Below, one piece after another: positions 1 through 5,236 of a stretch of DNA of 10,377 nt. The DNA is from JBAYJM01 sp964350585 (lineage in GTDB: Bacteria; Patescibacteriota; Patescibacteriia; 2-01-FULL-39-33): the NCBI GenBank assembly GCA_964350585.1, contig CAYGKC010000025.1, forward strand, positions 1 through 10,377, read 5' to 3'. The notes below the pieces were generated by a model. It searched no databases, was not told where the DNA came from, and was given only the letters and a program-made list of their open reading frames with translations. Within the stretch, counting starts at the first letter, position 1. Each line of letters opens with the position of its first letter. The position numbers were made by a program, and so were the translations under genes.

Positions 1-1
1 A

Positions 2-127
2 GATAAAGTGTGCTTGATAGCCAAGGAAGAAGAAATGGTCCGTCTTGGTGATCAATTTAAAGCCAATGACTACAACTTCACTAAAAAGAAAGTAAGTATA
101 CGGTTTTACCCTGGCACTTTTGCATAA
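2..127 (+). CDS. C-terminal end of an unidentified protein, cut by the window edge
   Basis: An open frame enters from the left edge and ends at TAA (125-127), leaving 41 residues that begin DKVCLIAKEEEMVRLG and end RFYPGTFA. The frame is supported by the strong intrinsic terminator that follows 13 bases after the stop. No catalytic or binding motif is visible in this short tail, and I do not recognise the family. Start, promoter and length lie outside the window. Confidence 0.6.
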   Translation, partial: DKVCLIAKEEEMVRLGDQFKANDYNFTKKKVSIRFYPGTFA

Positions 128-140
128 GTTTTTAGGCAGT

Positions 141-179
141 ACGGTTCTTATTATTAAGATTAATAAGAGCCGTTTTTTT
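141..179 (+). terminator. Intrinsic terminator after the left-edge gene
   Basis: A 13-bp stem pairs 141-153 with 161-173, with one G-U pair and a 7-base loop, and runs into a T tract at 173-179. This is a textbook Rho-independent terminator. The rest of the gap up to 293 holds only AT-rich sequence and a candidate promoter. Confidence 0.9.
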
Positions 180-232
180 AATTGTAAATTTATAATATAG
201 TGGCAAAATGAATTGATAAAATAACTGGTAAT

Positions 233-260
233 TTGAAGATTTTTCAGCTGTATATTTAAT
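233..260 (+). promoter_or_regulatory. Candidate promoter of the cupin gene
   Basis: TTGAAG (233-238) and TTTAAT (255-260) are 16 bases apart and match the sigma-A -35 and -10 consensus at 4/6 and 5/6. They would give a 5' leader of about 27 bases. The surrounding DNA is so AT-rich that chance matches are likely. TATAAT at 191-196 is an alternative -10 but has no -35 box. Confidence 0.35.
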
Positions 261-293
261 TAATAATTAATCTGCTTGTTATAAGCTTATTAT

Positions 294-698
294 ATGAAAG
301 GATACGTAACAAATATAGAAGAGTTGGCTTTGGCTAACGATAATTTCCGCAAGGTGATTTATACTGGCCCTAAAAGTCAGTTGGTTTTGATGTCTCTTAG
401 TCCCGGAGTGGATATCGGCGAGGAAACACATGAATTGGATCAGTTTATAAAAATTGAAAGCGGGAAAGGAAAAGCAGTTTTGGAAGGCATTTCATATGAG
501 ATAAAAGAAGGTTACGGTCTAGTTGTTCCGGCGGGAGTGAGGCATAACATTATAAATGAATCTCAAAACGAGGCTATGAAAATATACACTCTTTACAGCC
601 CTCCTGAACATAAGGACGGTATTATCCATTTAACCAAAGAAGATGCTTTATTGCATGAGGAGCACTTTGATGGGAAAATAACGGAAGTAGAAGAGTAA
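294..698 (+). CDS. Single-domain cupin protein
   Basis: This 134-residue protein is a small cupin, a beta-barrel that usually binds one metal ion. Cupin motif 1 is at about residues 42-65 (GEETHELDQF, then E55 and G57), with H46 and Q50 as likely metal ligands. Motif 2 is at 73-88 (GYGLVVPAGVRHNIIN), with the conserved Pro, Gly and ligand H84. A conserved-looking YSPPEH stretch follows near residue 101. The length fits stand-alone cupin_2 proteins, which include isomerases, dioxygenases and sugar- or ligand-binding proteins, so the substrate cannot be assigned. There is no signal peptide or membrane segment. No SD precedes the ATG, so translation may start on a short or leaderless transcript. 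It appears to be a single-gene unit, and its neighbours give no functional clue. Confidence 0.9.
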   Translation: MKGYVTNIEELALANDNFRKVIYTGPKSQLVLMSLSPGVDIGEETHELDQFIKIESGKGKAVLEGISYEIKEGYGLVVPAGVRHNIINESQNEAMKIYTLYSPPEHKDGIIHLTKEDALLHEEHFDGKITEVEE

Positions 699-755
699 AA
701 TATTTGTTACTTTTTAGGTAATTTCTAGTCTTTATAATTAAGGAGTTCCGGAAAC

Positions 756-784
756 TTCAAAAAATCTGCTTTTAATACTATAAT
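756..784 (+). promoter_or_regulatory. Promoter of the sigma/anti-sigma operon
   Basis: TTCAAA (756-761) is followed after 17 bases by a perfect TATAAT (779-784), about 30 bases before the sigma gene's ATG. This looks like a housekeeping sigma-A promoter. The -10 box lies between the arms of an 8-bp inverted repeat (765-772 and 785-792). Confidence 0.6.
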
Positions 785-792
785 AAAGCAGA
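765..792. repeat. 8-bp inverted repeat flanking the -10 box of the sigma operon
   Basis: TCTGCTTT (765-772) is exactly complementary to AAAGCAGA (785-792), with a 12-base spacer that contains TATAAT. No T tract follows, so it is not a terminator. Arm centres are 20 bases apart, about two helical turns, which would suit a dimeric DNA-binding protein acting at the promoter. Chance remains possible in AT-rich DNA. Confidence 0.45.
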
Positions 793-814
793 AGGTAAAA
801 ATTATTACAAAAAA

Positions 815-1381
815 ATGGAAATGAACGATAGGCAAATACTTGCAGCCGTAAAAACCGGCCAAATGCAATTCTTTGGTCAAATTTACGATCGCTATAGCAA
901 GCAAATATATAAATACATTTATAATCGTGTTTCCAACAAAGACATTGCCGAAGATATTTTAAGTGAAACATTCTTAAAATCTTTAAAAAATATTAATAAC
1001 GTCAGAGCCGATCAGGGCACGCTCGCGCCATGGCTTTATAAAATTGCTTCTAATTTGATTATAGACTATTACAGATTTAAAAAGCCCACCGTAGATATTG
1101 AAAATATAAAAGAACAAAGCTCTGATGAGGATGCTTCAGCACTAGCAACTGACGGTGAAATGTTTTTAGAAGCCCAACAGCTCTTAAACAGTTTAAATAA
1201 AAAACAGAAAGAAATAGTGATAATGAGGTTATGGGATGGACTAAGCTACAAGGAAATAATGGAAATAACGGGAATTAAGGAAGGCAACTGCAAGGTAATT
1301 TTTTCCAGAGCTTTGGCTACACTAAAATCAGCTTACGGGCCTATGGCAATACTATTACTTTTAACAAAAATATATGGATAA
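815..1381 (+). CDS. ECF-like sigma-70 family RNA polymerase sigma factor
   Basis: This 188-residue protein has the two-domain layout of group 4 (ECF) sigma factors. Region 2 spans about residues 18-90, with the typical NKDIAEDILSETFLKSL stretch at 41-57 and APWLYKIASNLIIDYYR (71-87), which would bind the core polymerase and the -10 element. An acidic linker (93-120) leads to region 4 at about 122-172, where LSYKEIMEITGIKEGN begins the helix-turn-helix that reads the -35 element. The last 15 residues form an unusual hydrophobic tail (YGPMAILLLLTKIYG). The stop overlaps the next gene by 8 bases, the usual arrangement for a sigma factor and its membrane anti-sigma. No SD lies near the start, and M3 (821) is an alternative start. 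The inducing signal and target promoters cannot be read from the window. Confidence 0.9.
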   Translation: MEMNDRQILAAVKTGQMQFFGQIYDRYSKQIYKYIYNRVSNKDIAEDILSETFLKSLKNINNVRADQGTLAPWLYKIASNLIIDYYRFKKPTVDIENIKEQSSDEDASALATDGEMFLEAQQLLNSLNKKQKEIVIMRLWDGLSYKEIMEITGIKEGNCKVIFSRALATLKSAYGPMAILLLLTKIYG

Positions 1382-2831
1382 AATAAATGAAATCCTTCAA
1401 GAATTGTTCGTAATTGACCCTTCTTTGCAAAAACATGAACTGAAGCTTAAAAAAATTGCTGATGTTATGCTTAAAGCCGCACCCCAGGGTGAATTGGATA
1501 CGGATTTTTCAATTTATTTAAGGGAAAAAATAATTAACGAAGCTATGAATATCAAAAAGTCTCAAACAAAAAAAGAATCTGCATTCAAATTCGGTTATTT
1601 CTATTTTGCCGGAGCTGGTGCATTAATCGCCGCCGCTGTAACATTATTAATTCTACCAAATATCGGTAACAGAAATTTTTCTTATTCTCAAATGCAGGAC
1701 TTGGGTATTAATTCACAAGTAACGGTCAAGGATGCAGGAATTAATGCTTTTGGAAAGCTTAACTTTGCAAAGGCAGACAATCAAAATAATGTAGCCGGTT
1801 TGGGCGGCGCAGGAACACCGGAAGTTGCCAGATTATCATCAGATAATGCCGTATCTTCAAATACTGGTCTCGGCGCTTCAAGTATGATTTATCCTCCTTA
1901 TGAAGTTACAAATTATAAATTTGTTTATCAGGGTGAGGAATTTGAAATGCCCCAAGAAGTATTGCCGGTTTTGAAAAATGTTAAAAAGTCTGATCTGGGA
2001 TCAAAAGCCGCAACGGTTCTTAATAAAATATCTTTCGGTTTGTTTGATGTCAATAAAGTATCAAACAAAAGTTTATCAAGCATTAATTTTTTTGAAAATA
2101 ATGACAGAGGATATGTATTTATGATGAATTTTGATGACGAATCATTTTCAATTTATAGGAACTGGACAAAATGGCCGTTGCAGACTGAGTATAATCCCTT
2201 AGCAAAGGATAAATTAATTCCTGATAATGAAATTATCAAAATAGGAAATGATTTTGCTAACAAATACGGAATTAATCTTGCAACATACGGTACTCCTGTT
2301 GTTGACCAGAGTTGGGTAAGATACCAAATGAAAGAAAGTCAATATGTTCCTGATGCATTACAAGTTATTTATCCTTTGCTTTACAATGACAAGATTGTTT
2401 TGGACGAAAGCGGAAATCCTTACGGTCCAAGGATTAATGTCAGCTTGAGGGATAAGCAAGTAGAAGGAGTTTGGGATTTAAGGACTAATGATTATTTGGC
2501 TTCAGACTATGAATTGGAAGGAAGTAAAGATAAAATTTTGGAAGTGGCAGGAAAAGGCGGACCTAACAGATGGCCTATGGCAGGTGAAAATGTAAAGACG
2601 GTGGAAATGGGCATTGGTACCCCGGAGTTGCATTATGTAAAAGTATATCAATTTAAGGACAATCAGAATTTTTCTTTATTGGTTCCCGCATTGGTGTTTC
2701 CTGTAATCAATAATTCACAAGAAAATTTTTATCAGGATAAGGTTGTCGTGCCGCTGGTAAAAGAACTTCTTGAAAACAGTGAACCGCCATTTATGATAAT
2801 GGAAGGTAGAGGGGAAGTGAACAAGCAATAA
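1374..2831 (+). CDS. Single-pass membrane protein, probable anti-sigma factor
   Basis: This 485-residue protein has a basic, helical N-terminal segment of about 70 residues predicted to be cytoplasmic. One clear transmembrane helix follows (about 74-96, FGYFYFAGAGALIAAAVTLL), then a linker rich in Asn, Gly and Ser, and a large extracytoplasmic domain from about residue 170 (YPPYEVTNYKFVYQG). The start overlaps the sigma gene's end by 8 bases, so the two are cotranscribed and probably translationally coupled. Topology and pairing indicate an anti-sigma factor that holds the sigma factor at the membrane until an external signal arrives. It contains no cysteine, so it lacks the HxxxCxxC zinc motif of ZAS-type anti-sigma factors and cannot be a thiol redox sensor. 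I recognise no family for the outer domain. The anti-sigma role is inferred from context. Confidence 0.75.
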   Translation: MDKINEILQELFVIDPSLQKHELKLKKIADVMLKAAPQGELDTDFSIYLREKIINEAMNIKKSQTKKESAFKFGYFYFAGAGALIAAAVTLLILPNIGNRNFSYSQMQDLGINSQVTVKDAGINAFGKLNFAKADNQNNVAGLGGAGTPEVARLSSDNAVSSNTGLGASSMIYPPYEVTNYKFVYQGEEFEMPQEVLPVLKNVKKSDLGSKAATVLNKISFGLFDVNKVSNKSLSSINFFENNDRGYVFMMNFDDESFSIYRNWTKWPLQTEYNPLAKDKLIPDNEIIKIGNDFANKYGINLATYGTPVVDQSWVRYQMKESQYVPDALQVIYPLLYNDKIVLDESGNPYGPRINVSLRDKQVEGVWDLRTNDYLASDYELEGSKDKILEVAGKGGPNRWPMAGENVKTVEMGIGTPELHYVKVYQFKDNQNFSLLVPALVFPVINNSQENFYQDKVVVPLVKELLENSEPPFMIMEGRGEVNKQ

Positions 2832-2838
2832 TTAAATT

Positions 2839-2867
2839 AAAATCGGGGCATAAAGCCTCGATTTTTT
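2839..2867 (+). terminator. Intrinsic terminator of the sigma/anti-sigma operon
   Basis: An 11-bp stem pairs 2839-2849 with 2855-2865, with one G-U pair and a 5-base loop, followed by a T tract at 2862-2867. It begins 8 bases after the stop codon of the membrane protein gene. Confidence 0.9.
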
Positions 2868-2868
2868 G

Positions 2869-2896
2869 TTGACAAAAAAATTTAATATTTTAAAAT
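2869..2896 (+). promoter_or_regulatory. Strong promoter of the 40-residue basic protein gene
   Basis: A perfect -35 box TTGACA (2869-2874) is followed after 16 bases by TAAAAT (2891-2896), a 5/6 match to the -10 consensus. It begins just after the preceding terminator. The -10 box lies in a perfect 14-bp palindrome at 2885-2898. Confidence 0.75.
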
Positions 2897-2898
2897 AT
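2885..2898. repeat. Perfect 14-bp AT palindrome over the -10 box
   Basis: ATATTTTAAAATAT reads the same on both strands and covers the -10 element of the small basic protein's promoter. It could be an operator, a site of easy melting, or a chance product of pure A/T composition. Confidence 0.4.
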
Positions 2899-2912
2899 AT
2901 AAACAACTCAAT

Positions 2913-2917
2913 GGAGG
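2913..2917 (+). promoter_or_regulatory. Shine-Dalgarno site that sets the start of the 40-residue gene
   Basis: GGAGG lies 7 bases before the ATG at 2925, an ideal spacing. It falls inside the frame of a competing ATG at 2911, which is one reason that alternative is rejected. Confidence 0.85.
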
Positions 2918-2924
2918 GTGATTT

Positions 2925-3047
2925 ATGGCCAGAACCGTTAAAAGACCAGATCGAGTACAAAACAGGCGTGCCAAGAAAGAAGTAAAACGAGAAAGAAGGC
3001 ATTCCAACGGCAATGGTAAAAAGTCTTCGAGGGTAAGAGGAAAATAA
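2925..3047 (+). CDS. Very basic 40-residue orphan protein
   Basis: The product is MARTVKRPDRVQNRRAKKEV followed by 20 more residues, ending SSRVRGK. Seventeen of its 40 residues are Lys or Arg, and it has no Cys, Trp, Phe, Tyr, Leu or Ile, so it should be disordered and bind nucleic acid or ribosomes; that role is inference. The gene is a complete unit, with a TTGACA promoter, an ideal SD 7 bases upstream and a GC-rich terminator 17 bases after the stop. This supports a real and perhaps abundant product despite its size. I compared it from memory with small ribosomal proteins (bL34, bS21, bTHX) and it does not match their patterns. I do not recognise the family. Confidence 0.8.
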   Translation: MARTVKRPDRVQNRRAKKEVKRERRHSNGNGKKSSRVRGK

Positions 3048-3063
3048 GCTTTATATGGTAATT

Positions 3064-3091
3064 GGCGGCATGCTGTAAGGCCGCCTTTTTT
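3064..3091 (+). terminator. Intrinsic terminator of the 40-residue gene
   Basis: GGCGGC (3064-3069) pairs with GCCGCC (3080-3085) across a 10-base loop and is followed by six T's (3086-3091). The stem is entirely G/C. Confidence 0.88.
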
Positions 3092-3128
3092 AAATAAAAT
3101 AGCTCCGACCTGCGAATAGGTGCGGAGC
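3091..3128 (-). terminator. Intrinsic terminator of the minus-strand 123-residue gene
   Basis: On the minus strand a 10-bp stem (3128-3123 plus 3121-3118 with 3111-3102) has one bulged base (3122) and a 6-base loop. A U-rich tail with the pattern TATTTTATTT lies at 3101-3092. It begins 9 bases beyond the stop codon and stands back to back with the plus-strand terminator at 3064-3091. Confidence 0.75.
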
Positions 3129-3137
3129 GTAAACAAT

Positions 3138-3509
3138 TTAACCATTGAAACGGGGTTTAATTCCCACTTTTTTGATTTGTTTTTGAAACTTCCTGATCCA
3201 CTTCTTTGTAGAAGTAGGATCGTAAAAGGGATCCCAAAAGACTTCGATGCCGTTAGTCGCCTGATCCTGAATCAAGCTTTCGAAAGGCGTTTTGTTAACG
3301 GCAAAAATAAGGCATGGATTAGAAGCGCCCAGTTCGAAAAACGCCAAAGTTTCTTCAAACGGAAGATAAATTCCTTCTTCTTCCATTTTGCCGTAGTTGG
3401 CAATTAGGGAAAAAAGCTTTTGAAGCAACTGGTCTGTAATCCCCAAGGCTGACAGTGATTCCACAAAAAACTTTTTTTCCTCAAGGTACTTCAGTATTTT
3501 TTCTTCCAT
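3138..3509 (-). CDS. Orphan 123-residue protein, divergent from the 154-residue gene
   Basis: I do not recognise this protein. It starts with a helical, acidic segment (MEEKILKYLEEKKFFVESLS). A middle part contains YLPFEETLAFFELGASNPCLIFAVNK in two stretches (48-60 and 61-73). An aromatic patch FWDPFYDP follows at 91-98, then a strongly basic tail (102-120) rich in Lys and Arg. It has no signal peptide or transmembrane helix. The start is secure: AGGAGA lies 5 bases before the ATG, under a promoter with consensus -35 and a 5/6 -10. The plus-strand open frame across the same bases lacks these signals. The gene shares a divergent regulatory region with the 154-residue gene, so the two may be controlled together and work together, but no function can be read from the sequence. 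Confidence 0.85.
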   Translation of the reverse strand: MEEKILKYLEEKKFFVESLSALGITDQLLQKLFSLIANYGKMEEEGIYLPFEETLAFFELGASNPCLIFAVNKTPFESLIQDQATNGIEVFWDPFYDPTSTKKWIRKFQKQIKKVGIKPRFNG

Positions 3510-3537
3510 CTTTCTCTCCTTTTGTTGAAGAAAAAGT

Positions 3538-3566
3538 AGTATAGCCTATTATTGGGTAAATGTCAA
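3538..3566 (-). promoter_or_regulatory. Promoter of the minus-strand 123-residue gene
   Basis: On the minus strand, a perfect TTGACA (3566-3561) is separated by 17 bases from TATACT (3543-3538), a 5/6 -10 box. The transcript would start about 20-25 bases before the ATG, with the SD in its leader. Confidence 0.88.
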
Positions 3567-3591
3567 TAGTAATCTTATTCCATATTGACAT
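3560..3591. repeat. 9-bp perfect inverted repeat in the divergent promoter region
   Basis: ATGTCAATA (3560-3568) and TATTGACAT (3583-3591) are exact reverse complements, 14 bases apart. Each arm contains the TTGACA of one of the two divergent promoters. Three matched bases per arm lie outside the -35 hexamers, so the symmetry goes beyond promoter consensus. Arm centres are 23 bases apart. This could be a shared operator for coordinate control. Confidence 0.55.
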
Positions 3592-3613
3592 ATTAAGTAA
3601 TCGTTTATATCTT
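3585..3613 (+). promoter_or_regulatory. Promoter of the plus-strand 154-residue gene
   Basis: A perfect TTGACA (3585-3590) is followed after 17 bases by TATCTT (3608-3613), a 4/6 -10 box. TATATC at 3606-3611 is an alternative with a shorter 15-base spacer. It faces away from the minus-strand promoter. Confidence 0.65.
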
Positions 3614-3617
3614 ATTT

Positions 3618-3625
3618 AAAGGAGG
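3618..3625 (+). promoter_or_regulatory. Shine-Dalgarno site that favours the ATG at 3634 over 3628
   Basis: AAAGGAGG ends 8 bases before the ATG at 3634 but only 2 bases before the in-frame ATG at 3628. Ribosome geometry therefore favours 3634 as the start. Confidence 0.85.
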
Positions 3626-3633
3626 AAATGAAA

Positions 3634-4098
3634 ATGGCTAAATTATTTGAAGAACTAAATGAGATTGAAATGTGCTCCTTTCTGTTGGAGGAGCTGGCAA
3701 TAAGATGCGACAGTTCGGTTTATCCCCAAAGAATCAGGCTTATGCAGGAAGCGCGTTTTCTTCTGGGGGAGAGGCCTCTGGTCAGGGATGAGTATGATCT
3801 GGAGGATCTTCTTCAAATCGCAAACTTTCGGGCAGTAAATCGCCACAAGGAAGAACTGCAAACATATTTGTTTTGTGATTTGGAATGGTTATCCAACTAT
3901 TCACTTGCACATATTATCCTTGATAGAATTTATAGATGGTATTGCAGTGAAAAGTTAAGTGATACTAGTTTACTGGAAGAGGCACGATTTTTTGATATAA
4001 TATTTGGCCTGATGCCATTAAAGATTTGGCTTCCGCCGGGAGTATACGTTAACAACTTCAAAAAGCTCCAAGAAGAAGTCGCTCTACGTTTGGCATAA
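3634..4098 (+). CDS. Orphan 154-residue helical protein
   Basis: I do not recognise this protein. From the SD-chosen start it reads MAKLFEELNEIEMCSFLLEE, and the rest also looks almost wholly alpha-helical and cytosolic. It has an acidic stretch RDEYDLEDLLQIANFRAV (51-68), an aromatic segment YLFCDLEWL (78-86), IYRWYC (99-104), and a proline-aromatic segment IWLPPGVYVNNF (131-142) before a final helix. Four cysteines (14, 25, 81, 104) do not form an obvious metal-binding motif. It has no signal peptide or membrane segment. The gene has its own TTGACA promoter, a strong SD and a terminator, and is divergent from the 123-residue gene. The two could form a functional pair such as a toxin-antitoxin-like or regulator-effector module, but no motif supports that. 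Confidence 0.85.
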   Translation: MAKLFEELNEIEMCSFLLEELAIRCDSSVYPQRIRLMQEARFLLGERPLVRDEYDLEDLLQIANFRAVNRHKEELQTYLFCDLEWLSNYSLAHIILDRIYRWYCSEKLSDTSLLEEARFFDIIFGLMPLKIWLPPGVYVNNFKKLQEEVALRLA

Positions 4099-4107
4099 AA
4101 AACAAAA

Positions 4108-4139
4108 AAGCCGCAGGAATTATTCTTGCGGCTTATTTT
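4108..4139. terminator. Bidirectional terminator between the 154-residue gene and the GT4 gene
   Basis: A 12-bp stem pairs 4108-4119 with 4123-4134, with one G-U pair and a short TTA loop. An A-rich run precedes it and a T-rich run follows, so it can end transcription from both converging genes. Confidence 0.9.
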
Positions 4140-4147
4140 TATAGGAC

Positions 4148-5191
4148 TTACTTTGATTTGATGGATTTATTTTTTTCAATGATTCTTTCGTACACTTTAT
4201 TGTAGCCGGAAACCATTTTTTCTACGCTGAATAATTTAACCGCTCTTTCACGAGTGGCCTTTCGGCTTATTTTATCTATCGATTGTATGGCTTTTACCAT
4301 TTCTTTTACGCTTGCCACACAGTAGCCTGTTTCTCTGTGCTGGATTACTTCCGGAATAGAACCGTTTTTCCAACCAATGACAGGGGTTCCGCATGACATT
4401 GCTTCAATCATAGAATAACCGAAGTGTTCGTTTACCTGAGTGGGAAAAAGCAGAGCAGTTGCGTTTCTGATGTAGTCAATTTTTTGTTCAAAATTTGCTT
4501 CTCCTACATATCGGACTGTTTTTCCATCAATGTATTTTTCAATTTTCTCATGCCAATATCCTTCGTTGCCATAACTATATCCTGCTATAACCAACTGCAT
4601 TCCTGCGGCTTTAGCCGCTTCAATTGCCAAGTGTACGCCTTTCTGTTCTGTAATTCTTCCCAGATAAAGCAAGTATGGCTTAGGTTTTGGATTGAAGGAA
4701 AATAGTTTAGTATCAATGCCATGATAAATATTGGCAATCCAGTTTAGTTTTGGCATGCTTTTCTTGTGTGCCAATGAAAATGATATATAGTTTCCTCCTT
4801 GGCATTTTTGCATCAGTTGGTAAAGTTCGGAGCTAACAGGATAGTGTATGGAAGTAACAGTTGGAATTTTTACAAACGAAGAGTAAAAGGCCGGTACCAA
4901 ATTGAAGTGTGAATGGATTAAATCATAAGAATCCGCTTTTTTATAACAATTCGATACCGAAAGATGAGTGTAATATCTTCTGATTATATCATTTAAATTC
5001 ATTTCATTCGCAGGAGCAGGAAGCACATGTTCGACCGGGCAATTAACCTCGGATTCTTTTGAGCCATAAAGAGTTACATCATGGCCCAACTTTACTAAAC
5101 CGTTTGTCAGCCAGGCAATATGGGAATAAATTGCGTGATTTGAATTGGGAGTTACTTTATAGTAATTTGAAAATAATTGCGCGATTTTCAT
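4148..5191 (-). CDS. Family 4 glycosyltransferase (GT-B fold)
   Basis: This 347-residue enzyme has the two-domain GT-B layout of CAZy family GT4, which transfers a sugar from an activated donor with retention. The N-terminal acceptor domain starts MKIAQLFSNYYKVTPNSNHA and contains LTNGLVKLGHDVTLYGS (28-44), DLIHSHF (90-96) and TSIHYP (113-118). The C-terminal donor-binding domain contains YLGRITEQKGVHLAIEAA (176-193) and the family signature EHFGYSMIE (E255-x7-E263), followed by CGTPVIGWKNGSIPEVI (267-283). The length is normal. It is the second gene of a minus-strand pair, 45 bases after the GT2-GT4 fusion with no terminator between, so the two probably act on the same glycan. There is no transmembrane helix. 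No SD is visible. The exact sugar and acceptor are unknown. Confidence 0.92.
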   Translation of the reverse strand: MKIAQLFSNYYKVTPNSNHAIYSHIAWLTNGLVKLGHDVTLYGSKESEVNCPVEHVLPAPANEMNLNDIIRRYYTHLSVSNCYKKADSYDLIHSHFNLVPAFYSSFVKIPTVTSIHYPVSSELYQLMQKCQGGNYISFSLAHKKSMPKLNWIANIYHGIDTKLFSFNPKPKPYLLYLGRITEQKGVHLAIEAAKAAGMQLVIAGYSYGNEGYWHEKIEKYIDGKTVRYVGEANFEQKIDYIRNATALLFPTQVNEHFGYSMIEAMSCGTPVIGWKNGSIPEVIQHRETGYCVASVKEMVKAIQSIDKISRKATRERAVKLFSVEKMVSGYNKVYERIIEKNKSIKSK

Positions 5192-5236
5192 TTGATTATT
5201 CTTAATATTAATTCTGTCTGTAGTATGCTAAATTTA

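Noticed and set aside
261..275. Near-palindromic TTAATTAATAATTAAT tract before the cupin gene
   Set aside because: It is imperfect and consists only of A and T, so it is best explained by low complexity.
688..718. Possible terminator after the cupin gene (AGTAA/TTACT, then TTTT)
   Set aside because: The stem is only 5 bp and mostly A/T, too weak to support.
2911..2985. An alternative 24-codon ORF starting at ATG 2911 in another frame
   Set aside because: The SD for the 2925 start lies inside it, and it has no SD of its own at a useful distance.
3120..3407. Plus-strand open frame opposite the 123-residue gene
   Set aside because: The minus-strand gene has a promoter, an AGGAGA site and a terminator. 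The plus-strand frame has none and starts within the minus-strand gene's terminator region.
3510..4134. Toxin-antitoxin assignment for the divergent orphan pair
   Set aside because: No toxin or antitoxin motif is visible, and classical pairs are usually co-directional and overlapping.
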